Shown here: positions 33,031 through 40,798 of the stretch, in pieces
Layout of the letters: the number at the start of each line of letters is the position of its first letter
How positions within the stretch are numbered: the first letter of the stretch is position 1
Assembly: GCF_025938095.1 (NCBI RefSeq)
Contig: NZ_JAPCZF010000007.1
Coordinates: forward strand, 1 to 64,000
Direction of reading: 5' to 3'
Source: Novosphingobium sp. JCM 18896
GTDB lineage: Bacteria; Pseudomonadota; Alphaproteobacteria; Sphingomonadales; Sphingomonadaceae
Length of the DNA stretch: 64,000 nt
Position numbers and translations under genes: made by a program
The notes under the pieces: generated by a model
Told to the model about the DNA's origin: nothing
The model's input: the letters and a program-made list of their open reading frames with translations, nothing else
The model's database searches: none

Positions 33031-33828
33031 ATGCCAAACCAATCAGATCCTGCGCTGAGCGCAGATGACATTGCCGCGTTCGTGCGCGACGGCTTCATCC
33101 GTATCGACGAGGCCTTCGGCGAAGATACAGCGGTACAAGCGCGCGAAATCTTGTGGGAAGCCACCGGCTGCGATCCCGACGATCGTTCAACATGGACCCG
33201 GCCGGTCGTGCGACTGGACCAATTCAGCCATGCCCCGTTTCGGGAGGCAGCAAATACGCCGAAGTTGTGTGCGGCATTCGATCAGCTTGTCGGTGCTGGC
33301 CGCTGGTGTCCTCGTGGAACCCTTGGCACTTTTCCAATTCGCTTTCCCTCTCAAGAGTCGGTCGGCGACGATGGTTGGCACATTGATGTTAGCTTTGGAT
33401 ACGAACACCCGGACTTCATGGAGTGGCGCGCCAATGTCAGCAGCAAGGGGCGAGCCTTGCTTATGCTGTTCCTTTTTTCAGATGTTGGTGTCGATGATGC
33501 GCCGACCCGCATCCGCGTGGGCTCTCATGCTGATATCGCAAGGCAACTCGCCCCCGCAGGCGAAGCTGGCCTGACCCTTCGCGAGCTTGCCGCAGATGGT
33601 TTCGCCAGCTCGGCGGAGAGGCGGGAGGAATTGGCCTTGGGCAATGCGGGCACGGTATATCTGTGTCATCCGTTTCTCGTGCACGCTGCGCAATTGCATC
33701 GGGGAATAGCGCCACGGTTCATGGCGCAACCGCCTTTGATGCCGCGCGAGCCCCTCTCTCTGCATCGGAAGGACGGAGGCTACTCGCCCGTTGAGCAGGC
33801 GATCGTGGATGCGATTTCCGACGAGTAG
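33031..33828 (+). CDS. Phytanoyl-CoA dioxygenase-family protein, 265 aa
   Basis: This is a Fe(II)/2-oxoglutarate oxygenase-like protein. The N-terminal helix is SADDIAAFVRDGFIRIDEAF. The iron-binding HxD is in GWHIDVSFGYE, and the distal His in LCHPFLVHAAQ, with the Arg for 2-oxoglutarate probably in RGIAPRF. A partial fit to PhyH is seen in TRIRVGSHADIARQLA. ATG 33031 is preferred over 33004 because homologues start near there. It is followed by an epimerase after 150 bases; the substrate is unknown. Confidence 0.82.
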   Translation: MPNQSDPALSADDIAAFVRDGFIRIDEAFGEDTAVQAREILWEATGCDPDDRSTWTRPVVRLDQFSHAPFREAANTPKLCAAFDQLVGAGRWCPRGTLGTFPIRFPSQESVGDDGWHIDVSFGYEHPDFMEWRANVSSKGRALLMLFLFSDVGVDDAPTRIRVGSHADIARQLAPAGEAGLTLRELAADGFASSAERREELALGNAGTVYLCHPFLVHAAQLHRGIAPRFMAQPPLMPREPLSLHRKDGGYSPVEQAIVDAISDE

Positions 33829-33976
33829 GAAGATTTGGTCGGGCCTTCTGCTTTGAATTCCTGAGGAAAAACAGACACGGCGGAAAACGGGTGGCAAAGC
33901 CGCATGGCGGATCTCGACCGCAAGAGGCGACAGCAGACGCTTTTCAGTTTGTCGCTCGAACTGCTACCGGGCACGA

Positions 33977-34957
33977 ATGAAAGTTCTTGTGACCGGTTCG
34001 TCTGGCTGGCTTGGCCGGTTCTTGGTGCCCGCGCTCAAAGCGCAAGGGCACGACGTTATTGGAATCGATCCGGTCCCCGCGCCAACTACCGATGTGTTGG
34101 GGAGCGTCAGCGACACAACACTTATAGAAGCGCTGTTCGCAAAGCACGGCTTTGAAGGCGTGGTCCACGCTGGTGCTCTGCACAAACCCGATATCGTCCG
34201 ATACACCAAGCAGCGCTTCGTTGACGTCAATGTCATGGGGACGCTGAACCTCCTCGAAGCCGCGGTTGCTTATGACTCGCGAAGCTTCGTGTTCACTTCG
34301 ACGACCTCCCTGATGATTACCCAGGCGATCAGAGACGAAGTGTCAGCGAAAGCCATATGGCTGGATGAAAAGGCCGGTCCACTCGAACCCCGCAACATCT
34401 ATGGCGTAACGAAGCGCTCAGCCGAAGATCTGTGCCGCCTTACCCACGCAGAGAGTCGTCTGCCGATCATCATTCTGCGCACGGCGCGCTTTTTTCCGGA
34501 GGACGACGACACGCATCGCGTTCTTACGGGTGAGAATATGAAGGCGAACGAGTTGCTCTTCCGTCGATTGACGGTGGAGGACTGCGTCGATGCGCATATA
34601 GCCGCGCTGAACCAATCGCCGACGATAGGTTTTGGTATCTACATCGTTTCGGCTCCCCCGCCGTTTCAACGACAAGACTGCGCTGAACTGAAGGAGCATG
34701 CGCCCGCAGTGATTGCACGGTATTTTCCTGACGCCGCGGGCCTATATGCAGCCAAGGGCTGGTCTCTGCCCACAAGCATTGGGCGGATCTACGATCCCTC
34801 TGCTATAGAGCGAGATCTCAAGTTCCGCTGCAAAGACGATTTCGGCGCGGTTCTTGCCGCGCTTCGCGGTCAAGAGAAGATGCCTTTCGCGCATAACGCG
34901 AGCTACGTCTCACCTAACGAGGTCAATTTGCGCGCCACCGAAAGTAAGGTCTTTTGA
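33977..34957 (+). CDS. NAD(P)-dependent epimerase/dehydratase (extended SDR), 326 aa
   Basis: The Rossmann motif VLVTGSSGWLGR is at the N-terminus (GxxGxxG). The active-site Ser/Thr lies in VFTSTTSL and the catalytic YxxxK in IYGVTKRSAEDL. The substrate half contains ILRTARFFPEDDD and VEDCVDAHIAAL. It is cytoplasmic. This group acts on nucleotide sugars or other hydroxylated substrates. Start is ATG 33977; no strong binding site is seen. Confidence 0.88.
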   Translation: MKVLVTGSSGWLGRFLVPALKAQGHDVIGIDPVPAPTTDVLGSVSDTTLIEALFAKHGFEGVVHAGALHKPDIVRYTKQRFVDVNVMGTLNLLEAAVAYDSRSFVFTSTTSLMITQAIRDEVSAKAIWLDEKAGPLEPRNIYGVTKRSAEDLCRLTHAESRLPIIILRTARFFPEDDDTHRVLTGENMKANELLFRRLTVEDCVDAHIAALNQSPTIGFGIYIVSAPPPFQRQDCAELKEHAPAVIARYFPDAAGLYAAKGWSLPTSIGRIYDPSAIERDLKFRCKDDFGAVLAALRGQEKMPFAHNASYVSPNEVNLRATESKVF

Positions 34958-35085
34958 TCCATTCGGCTGCAGATGGCGGGAGCAGAGGCCGGATGTCGGC
35001 TGCTGATGAAACCCACCGTTCGAACGATCACTCTAGAACAGCAAGGTCGCCCAGCCCGTCGGTATCACCAGCCCTTTTTCTCTCG

Positions 35086-35149
35086 GTGAACAAAGGACCG
35101 CTCTCAGGGAGTGGATCGGGCCCGTCGAACGGCGGGTAGGTCGGCGGAC
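35086..35149 (+). repeat. Dispersed palindromic repeat, copy I
   Basis: The left arm is GTGAACAAAGGACCGCTCTC and the right arm GTCGAACGGCGGGTAGGTCG. It lies in about 290 bases of otherwise empty sequence between a + strand epimerase and a - strand membrane gene. Confidence 0.6.
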
Positions 35150-35250
35150 GCGGCCGGAAGGACCGCCTTGAGCACCCAATCCTCGCCTTTGAAACCGAGG
35201 TTCCACCAACGTTTATGTCGACCAAACATAGATTTCGGAACGTTGCTTTA

Positions 35251-35601
35251 TCAGTTCTGGCTGCCCGTGACCTTGCCAACCAACCAGATGTGAAGAGCAT
35301 GCACCCCAATCATAGACAACGCCAAAATCAATACGACAGGAACTTCCAACCCCTCCTGTCCAGGATGAGGCTTCAGGAAAGCTGTCGAAAGCACCGCTGC
35401 GAGTAGGATGCAGATTGCGACACCGGGGATGACCGAGAGCGCTATCCGGCGAGGCGCAGTCCACGTAACTTCGCCACCGAGGGACCATTGCATCGGCAAA
35501 CGATCCATATGCTGGAAGCGCCTGTCAGCCTTCCGTGACATTACGACAAGAGCCAGCAACGCCGCTGCTGAGATGACCGAGCTAATCACGACTTCAATCA
35601 T
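35251..35601 (-). CDS. Small membrane protein (DUF1648-like), 116 aa
   Basis: Three hydrophobic segments are seen (VVISSVISAAALLALVVMS; ALSVIPGVAICILLAAVLS; VPVVLILALSMIGVHALHIW). Between the first two lies DRLPMQWSLGGEVTWTAPR, similar to the HWxxxGxPDxxAPK motif of DUF1648/SdpI-type proteins. It is an inner-membrane protein of unknown role, transcribed alone. Confidence 0.65.
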   Translation of the reverse strand: MIEVVISSVISAAALLALVVMSRKADRRFQHMDRLPMQWSLGGEVTWTAPRRIALSVIPGVAICILLAAVLSTAFLKPHPGQEGLEVPVVLILALSMIGVHALHIWLVGKVTGSQN

Positions 35602-35714
35602 GCGGATAATATGTCACGTTCGGCACGTTCTTCGCAAACGTAATCCTGCTCTTGGCCGCGAGACGTCGCGCGAATTCTCCGCAAAGAACCAGACCAGCGC
35701 CGGTATTCATCCAT

Positions 35715-35777
35715 CATGAACGAATGTCAGAGATTGAGTAGCGAACAAGGACTGTCGGACGGCGGCAATGTTGGCGA
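35715..35777 (+). repeat. Dispersed palindromic repeat, copy J (abuts arsH)
   Basis: The left arm is ATGAACGAATGTCAGAGATT and the right arm GACGGCGGCAATGTTGGCGA. Its right end touches the stop codon of arsH, which is read from the other strand, so it may serve as the operon's 3' hairpin. Confidence 0.6.
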
Positions 35778-36527
35778 CTACTTCCCGTCCGTCAAAGCTG
35801 CATTGGCCTTCTGCGCCGGCGGGTCGATCAACGTCCCCGATGCCTTTCGCTCTGAATAGCGATCGACCAGTTGCGCCGCGTGCGGACGCATCAGGATCGT
35901 GAACCGCACAAGCTCCTCCATCACGTCGACGATGCGATCGTAGTAGCTCGAGGGCTTCATGCGCCCTGCCCCGTCGAACTCGTTGTAGGCCATGGCGACT
36001 GACGATTGGTTGGGGATCGTGAACATCCGCATCCAGCGGCCAAGCAGACGCAACGTGTTGACAGCGTTGAACGATTGCGAGCCGCCCGACACCTGCATCA
36101 CGGCAAGCGTGCGTCCCTGCGTTGGGCGCATTCCTTTCAGTTCCAAAGGCAGATGATCGATCTGCGCCTTCATGATCCCGCTGATCGCCCCATGCCGCTC
36201 GGGGCTGCACCAGACCTGCCCTTCGGACCACATCGACAGCTCACGCAGTTCGTGTACTGCCGGGTGGTCGTCACCGGCCACCTGATCCGGCAGCGGAAGA
36301 TCGGACGGATCGAATATGCGGGTTTCCGCGCCGAAGAGCTGTAGCAGGCGCGCCGCTTCCTCGACCGCGAAACGCGAAAACGAGCGTTCGCGCAGCGAAC
36401 CGTAGAGCAGCGGGATGCGCGGCGGCGGCAGATCGTCGCCCAGACCTGAACCGGGCCTGGCGACCGCAAAGCGGCCATCCAGCGCGGGCAACAGGTCAGG
36501 ATCGGAGAGAGTGCGCAGACGTGACAT
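35778..36527 (-). CDS. arsH: ArsH, NADPH-dependent FMN reductase, 249 aa
   Basis: ArsH is a flavodoxin-fold enzyme that oxidises organoarsenicals or detoxifies arsenic-linked compounds in the cytoplasm. The FMN-binding loop is LLYGSLRERSFSRFAVEEA. Other typical segments are FDPSDLPLPD, WSEGQVWCSPERHG, VMQVSGGSQSFNAVNTLRLL and MFTIPNQSSVAMAYNEFD. The start is ATG 36527; a much longer frame upstream runs antiparallel to nothing but crosses acr3 and is rejected. It is the last gene of the arsR-arsC-acr3-arsH operon, 17 bases after acr3. Confidence 0.95.
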   Translation of the reverse strand: MSRLRTLSDPDLLPALDGRFAVARPGSGLGDDLPPPRIPLLYGSLRERSFSRFAVEEAARLLQLFGAETRIFDPSDLPLPDQVAGDDHPAVHELRELSMWSEGQVWCSPERHGAISGIMKAQIDHLPLELKGMRPTQGRTLAVMQVSGGSQSFNAVNTLRLLGRWMRMFTIPNQSSVAMAYNEFDGAGRMKPSSYYDRIVDVMEELVRFTILMRPHAAQLVDRYSERKASGTLIDPPAQKANAALTDGK

Positions 36528-36544
36528 GATAATTCCTGACCTGA

Positions 36545-37618
36545 TCAGCGTGCCGGCGCGGCGCGCTCGTACCAGCCGCGGGTGGATTTCACGATCGAGA
36601 CCACCGACAGCATGACGGGCACTTCGACTAGCACGCCGACGACGGTGGCCAGGGCAGCACCCGAATTGAGCCCGAACAGCGAGATCGCCGCAGCGACCGC
36701 AAGCTCGAAGAAGTTCGACGCGCCGATCAGGGCAGCGGGTGCAGCAACGCACCAGGCGACGCCAAGGCGGCGGGACAGCAGATAGGCGATGCCCGCGTTC
36801 AGATAGACCTGAATGAGGATCGGCACGGCGATCAGAGCGATAACGATGGGCTGCCTGACGATCTGCTCGCCCTGAAAGCCGAAGAGCAGAACGAGCGTGG
36901 TTAGCAAGGCGACCAAGGATAGCGGGCCGAGCTTGGTCAGCAGACGATCGAGCGAGCGCTGGCCGCCCGATGCCAAGACCGATCGGCGCAGTAGCTGCGC
37001 GACGATCACGGGCACGACGATATAGAGGCCGACCGATATCAGTAGCGTCGCCCAAGGCACCGCGACTGACGCAACGCCGAGCAGAAGCGCGACGATCGGC
37101 GCGAACAGGACGACCATGAGCAGGTCGTTCAGGGCCACCTGGCTCAGTGTGTAGGTCGGATCGCCGTCGCACAGGTTCGACCAGACGAAGACCATGGCCG
37201 TGCAAGGCGCGGCGGCAAGGAGGATCAGGCCGGCAATGTAAGACGAGGATTGGCCGTCCGGCAGGAGAGGCGCGAAGAGCCAGCCGAGGAAAAGGGTCCC
37301 CAGCAAGGCCATCGAGAACGGCTTGACCGCCCAATTGACGAAGAGCGTTACGCCGACGCCGCGCCAGTGCTGGCGCACCGAGCCCAGCGCCCCGAAGTCG
37401 ATCTTGAGCAGCATCGGCACGATCATCAGCCAGATCAGGACCGCGACGACCAGATTGACCTGGGCGACTTCGGCCGAGGCGATAGTCGCAAAGGCGCCCG
37501 GCACTGCATGGCCGAGCGCGATGCCGGCAACGATGCAAAGCGCGACCCAGAGCGTGAGCCAACGCTCGAACAGGCCCATCGCCGGCTTGGCGGGTGCGGC
37601 TTCGACTGCCGATGCCAT
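36545..37618 (-). CDS. acr3: ACR3-type arsenite efflux permease, 357 aa
   Basis: An inner-membrane arsenite exporter with about ten transmembrane helices, beginning at ERWLTLWVALCIVAGIALGH. The conserved Cys lies in LILLAAAPCTAMVFVWSNLC, the ACR3 signature. The second key helix has ALIGASNFFELAVAAAISLF. Length is typical. It starts right after the arsC stop (one base) and is followed by arsH. Expression is presumably released from ArsR by As(III). Confidence 0.96.
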   Translation of the reverse strand: MASAVEAAPAKPAMGLFERWLTLWVALCIVAGIALGHAVPGAFATIASAEVAQVNLVVAVLIWLMIVPMLLKIDFGALGSVRQHWRGVGVTLFVNWAVKPFSMALLGTLFLGWLFAPLLPDGQSSSYIAGLILLAAAPCTAMVFVWSNLCDGDPTYTLSQVALNDLLMVVLFAPIVALLLGVASVAVPWATLLISVGLYIVVPVIVAQLLRRSVLASGGQRSLDRLLTKLGPLSLVALLTTLVLLFGFQGEQIVRQPIVIALIAVPILIQVYLNAGIAYLLSRRLGVAWCVAAPAALIGASNFFELAVAAAISLFGLNSGAALATVVGVLVEVPVMLSVVSIVKSTRGWYERAAPAR

Positions 37619-37619
37619 G

Positions 37620-38045
37620 TCAGTTCACGCGCTGCCCGGAAGCATCGATCACCTGCTCGCCGTCTTCCTTGGCAAATGCCCCTCGCTGCGCGTCTGGCAG
37701 GATGTCGAGCACCGCTTCCGAGGGACGGCAAAGCTTCACACCCATCGGCGTGACGACGAGCGGGCGATTGATCAGGACCGGGTGCGCCATCATGGCGTCG
37801 ACGAGCGCTTCATCGCAAAGCGTCTCATCGCCGAGGCCGAGTTCGGCATAGGGCGTGCCTTTCTCGCGCAGGAGTTCTCGGGGTGTCATTCCGGCGGCTT
37901 TGATCATCTCCACCAGGAGCGGGCGCGAAGGGGGTGTTTTCAGGTACTCGACGATATGCGGCTCGACGCCGGAGTTGCGGATGAGCGCAAGCGTGTTGCG
38001 CGAGGTCCCACAGTCGGGATTGTGGTAGATGACGATCGTGGTCAT
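37620..38045 (-). CDS. arsC: Glutaredoxin-dependent arsenate reductase ArsC, 141 aa
   Basis: ArsC reduces arsenate to arsenite for export. The catalytic loop is YHNPDCGTSRNTLALI with the active-site Cys. The anion-binding Arg region is VLINRPLVVTPMGVKLCRP. Thioredoxin-fold length is normal. The start is ATG 38045, since the extra codons upstream overlap arsR. It lies 10 bases after arsR and one base before acr3. Confidence 0.95.
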   Translation of the reverse strand: MTTIVIYHNPDCGTSRNTLALIRNSGVEPHIVEYLKTPPSRPLLVEMIKAAGMTPRELLREKGTPYAELGLGDETLCDEALVDAMMAHPVLINRPLVVTPMGVKLCRPSEAVLDILPDAQRGAFAKEDGEQVIDASGQRVN

Positions 38046-38055
38046 GGCCGGCCTT

Positions 38056-38385
38056 TCAGCAGCAGGTGAGTTCGGCGAGCAGCGGCTCGCAAAGATCGGG
38101 GCGCCCCTGGCAGCAGTCCTTGGCAAGGAAGAGCATGAGGTCGCGAAAGGCATCGATACTGATGCGCTGGATTTGTTGGCGACCGCGCTTCTCTGACATG
38201 ACCAGGCCTGCCTTCGCCAGCACGGCGAGATGGGTCGAGAAAGTGCTCTGAGTCAGCCCACTCTCCTCGACCAGTTGCCCCGTCGACAGTCCTTCAGGCT
38301 CATGCCGCACGAGAAGGCGGAACGTCGCTAGCCGCACAGGATGCGCGAGCGCGGCCAGCATCGATAGGGCGGAATCGGTTTCCAT
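38056..38385 (-). CDS. arsR: ArsR-family arsenic-responsive repressor, 109 aa
   Basis: The winged helix region (ALAHPVRLATFRLLVRHEPE, GLSTGQLVEESGLTQSTFST) matches ArsR. The canonical ELCVCDL metal-binding triad of E. coli ArsR is absent. Instead the C-terminus carries Cys-rich ends (DCCQGRPDLC and LTCC), as in the ArsR type whose As(III) site is near the C-terminus. It is the first gene of the operon, and two palindromes sit in front of it. It releases DNA when it binds As(III)/Sb(III). Confidence 0.93.
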   Translation of the reverse strand: METDSALSMLAALAHPVRLATFRLLVRHEPEGLSTGQLVEESGLTQSTFSTHLAVLAKAGLVMSEKRGRQQIQRISIDAFRDLMLFLAKDCCQGRPDLCEPLLAELTCC

Positions 38386-38386
38386 A

Positions 38387-38404
38387 CATCGGATTTAACC
38401 GATG
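38387..38404. promoter_or_regulatory. ArsR operator candidate 1
   Basis: A perfect 18-bp palindrome, CATCGGATTTAACCGATG, ends 2 bases from the arsR start codon. Its position would block translation start or early transcription. Confidence 0.75.
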
Positions 38405-38424
38405 CAATTGAAGGCCGTCAATAC

Positions 38425-38443
38425 GCATCGAATTTTTCCGATA
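38425..38443. promoter_or_regulatory. ArsR operator candidate 2
   Basis: GCATCGAATTTTTCCGATAC repeats the half-sites ATCG/CGAT of the first operator with weaker symmetry, about 39 bp upstream of it. Two helical-phase sites suggest cooperative binding. Confidence 0.6.
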
Positions 38444-38502
38444 CGTTGGTTCAGGTATTCGATTATCCGCTGCCAATAATGGCCTAGACTAAGGCTATCG
38501 CC

Positions 38503-38567
38503 GATGAACGAAGGGCGGATTTCGAGGAGTGCCTGCGGCACCCCGAACGGCTGGAATGTCGGCGAAA
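38503..38567 (+). repeat. Dispersed palindromic repeat, copy K
   Basis: The left arm is GATGAACGAAGGGCGGATTT and the right arm CCGAACGGCTGGAATGTCGG. Here the hairpin is strong: TTCGaGGaGTGCC pairs with GGCACCCCGAA. It lies between arsR and the first VOC gene of the catabolic island. Confidence 0.75.
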
Positions 38568-38614
38568 TAGCGCTTTTCGCAGGGTCGGAGGATTGCTCGA
38601 AGAAACCGCAGGCT

Positions 38615-39007
38615 CTAGCTGCGACCCAGTTGGATAATCTCAATAAGATGGCCATCGGGATCCGATGCGATTGCGGCGAGCACATGATGCTGAGGATTGT
38701 CATGGATCGGCACCCTGATTGCGCCGCCGCTCCTGACAACCGAAGCAAGTGCTAGTTCAAGATCGGCGACGACAAATCCGGTCCAGGCCGAGCCGGCTGG
38801 GGGACACCGCCGGTTGCGGTATCGCGCCAAAATCAACTTATGGTCGTCTGCGGTGCGCGACAGGATCACTTCGTCCAGCGCGAACTCGTGCGCTTCTGTG
38901 GTTACACGGTGTTGCGGCAGCAGGCCGAAGACCTCGCAGTAAAACAGCTCCGCCCGTTCAAGATCCTCCACAACCAGCTTGGTGAAGCCGAATGCCTGTG
39001 CCGTCAT
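38615..39007 (-). CDS. VOC-family protein (glyoxalase fold), 130 aa
   Basis: A single VOC module: GFTKLVVEDLERAELFYCEV, SRTADDHKLILARYRNRR, TGFVVADLELALASVVRSGG and IASDPDGHLIEIIQLG, where the Glu and His residues are typical metal ligands of the fold. It is a possible isomerase, dioxygenase or glyoxalase. The start is ATG 39007. It is 13 bases downstream of a second VOC gene, so both are in one operon with the AraC regulator upstream. Confidence 0.82.
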   Translation of the reverse strand: MTAQAFGFTKLVVEDLERAELFYCEVFGLLPQHRVTTEAHEFALDEVILSRTADDHKLILARYRNRRCPPAGSAWTGFVVADLELALASVVRSGGAIRVPIHDNPQHHVLAAIASDPDGHLIEIIQLGRS

Positions 39008-39020
39008 CGCGGGTGCTTCC

Positions 39021-39542
39021 TCAATTACCCGGCACCGCGTTGAAAAACGCCATCCCATGTTCTTCGGCGCGAATGTATTCCAGGTAGTGCCCGAGCTCCG
39101 GGGCATCGATGTAGATCGCGTCCATGAATCCGGGATTGTACGTCTCGAACACGACCTCGCGACCATCCTCGAGGAACCTCGACTTCATCTGGGACCACGC
39201 AGCCTCATCGGGCAAGAGGAAGCCCAGATGATGGAAGCGGATCGCGAAGTCGGCAGTCGGCAGGCGGTTCGTGTAGAAGGCTCCCCCCGGACCGGAAGCG
39301 TCGATGATCTCGTACATGGTGCGCCCCGCCCAGGCGAAGGCCACACGGATCTTCCCGCCACCGATCAGATCGCCATCAAGAAAGCTGAACTGGCCCAGGC
39401 CAAAGCGCCGGCCCAGAACCTCGCAGGCCCGGTCCAGGTCCGAAGTCACGTAGGCGCACTGGAAATGCTCGTTCCCCGCGAGAAGGCCGCGAAGCCCGGC
39501 GAAGGTCGAGGCCCGTTCCAGCGGGGAATTGCCATCGTTCAT
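39021..39542 (-). CDS. VOC-family protein, 173 aa (paralogue of the 44.4 kb gene)
   Basis: The core FAWAGRTMYEIIDASGPGGA, FAIRFHHLGFLLPDEAAW and IDAPELGHYLEYIRAEEHG is nearly shared with the VOC protein at 44428-44934, so the two are paralogues. The HHLG and E residues are candidate metal ligands. It is the only part of a long frame that looks coding; ATG 39542 is 10 bases after the AraC stop. Probably it acts on an oxidised intermediate; the reaction is unknown. Confidence 0.85.
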   Translation of the reverse strand: MNDGNSPLERASTFAGLRGLLAGNEHFQCAYVTSDLDRACEVLGRRFGLGQFSFLDGDLIGGGKIRVAFAWAGRTMYEIIDASGPGGAFYTNRLPTADFAIRFHHLGFLLPDEAAWSQMKSRFLEDGREVVFETYNPGFMDAIYIDAPELGHYLEYIRAEEHGMAFFNAVPGN

Positions 39543-39552
39543 TGCCGCAGCC

Positions 39553-40473
39553 TCAGGATGCCGCTCGCTTGCGAAATTCGCGCGGTTGGACGCCGGCCGA
39601 GCGGCGGAATGCATAGGTAAAGCTCGCAGGCGAGGAGAAGCCCAGCTCGGCGGAGATGTCGGCAATCGGAAGGTCGCTTTCGATCAGCATCCTGACAGCC
39701 CGTTCGATCGTCACTTCGATGATCTTGCAGCCCAGCGTCTTGCCGGTCTCCTCCTTGTAGGCCCGGCTCAATTGCCTGACCGTCATGCCGCAAATGTCCG
39801 CCAGCTCGGGCAGTCGCGGGGCCGGAGCATCGGCCGAAATCCGCTCGTGAAGCAGCCGCTGCCGCCAGGGCGCCAGGCCGCCCTTGCGGATCGTCGACTG
39901 TGCCGACTGGGACGCCCGAAGACATCTGACGAGCTCGATCCGCAAGGCACTGGCATAGGCTTCAAGGGCTGCCGCCGAGGCGAAATTCTGGTCGCGCAGT
40001 TCCTCGTAGATGCGATTGAGAAGCAGACCGATGACCGACATCCGCGGGCGGATATGGGCCTGCCAATCATCGGCGCCGCCGGCGAGAGGTTGGTCGAGCA
40101 GGCCTTCGAATTCGTTGCGATCGATGGAGCAATACATCGCCCTCACCTGCCAAGGCGGGAGAAGCATGCGATAGTCGTCTCCGGGGTTCATCAGCTCAAT
40201 GCGCTCGAGCTTTCGACGATGCTCGCGGCCGAAGTGATCCGTCTTGTAGAGGAACCCGTTCACGGGTCTGGGAGAAAGCGCGAGGTTGAACGAGATGCGG
40301 TCATCGAGCTGACGCAACCGGACATCGACCGGAGACGTCCAGCTGAACTTTCCGACCTCGATCAGCCCGCAATCGAGAACCACCTGCCGCTCGATGTCGT
40401 AATTGATCGTCGTTGCCGCCAGCGCCTCTACCGACGGTGACGGATGCGCCAGTTCGCTTGGCATGTTCTGCAT
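39553..40473 (-). CDS. AraC-family transcriptional regulator, 306 aa
   Basis: The N-terminal ligand-binding part runs to about residue 200. The C-terminal AraC DNA-binding domain has two helix-turn-helices: LPELADICGMTVRQLSRAYK and PIADISAELGFSSPASFTYA, with FRRSAGVQPREFR at the end. ATG 40473 follows AAGGGGAGAG; an ATG nine codons upstream lacks a site. It is divergent from a TBDR gene and co-transcribed with two VOC genes. It is a paralogue of the regulator at 43.4 kb. Confidence 0.9.
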   Translation of the reverse strand: MQNMPSELAHPSPSVEALAATTINYDIERQVVLDCGLIEVGKFSWTSPVDVRLRQLDDRISFNLALSPRPVNGFLYKTDHFGREHRRKLERIELMNPGDDYRMLLPPWQVRAMYCSIDRNEFEGLLDQPLAGGADDWQAHIRPRMSVIGLLLNRIYEELRDQNFASAAALEAYASALRIELVRCLRASQSAQSTIRKGGLAPWRQRLLHERISADAPAPRLPELADICGMTVRQLSRAYKEETGKTLGCKIIEVTIERAVRMLIESDLPIADISAELGFSSPASFTYAFRRSAGVQPREFRKRAAS

Positions 40474-40798
40474 CGCTCTCCCCTTCCGAGACTGCGCCAT
40501 TGCGCCAAGTCCGCTGGCCTTCTCAGCTCAGTCTCTCGCCCCCGCCAGGCCACGACAGGCACGCTTTTTCAGGTCCGGGGCCGGCCATCTGGCGAGCCTT
40601 GCGCCACGAATCCGGTCATCCAATCCAGCCTTGGGGCGCCATCATATCGCGAATCCTCGCATCTCACTTGCGATATTCGGACATTTTTCGCCGCAAGAGC
40701 CGGCCGCCTCTGTCCTTATCCTACACCGCCCCACTATGGAAAGTGAAGACTATCTAACACACCCAGACGCAAGAGCGTCGGGCCATGGGGAGGAAGAC
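40474..40798. promoter_or_regulatory. Divergent AraC/TBDR control region
   Basis: It holds the promoters of the leftward araC-VOC-VOC operon and the rightward TBDR gene. CTTGCGATA at 40667-40675 recurs inverted (TATCGCAAG) at 43343-43351 before the second AraC gene. CGGACATTTTTC at 40678-40689 resembles CAGACATATTC at 44300-44310. These may be AraC binding half-sites; this is unproven. Confidence 0.45.

Noticed and set aside
35778..37562. Extended arsH frame of 594 codons
   Set aside because: The first 345 codons overlap acr3 in another frame; ArsH similarity begins at ATG 36527.
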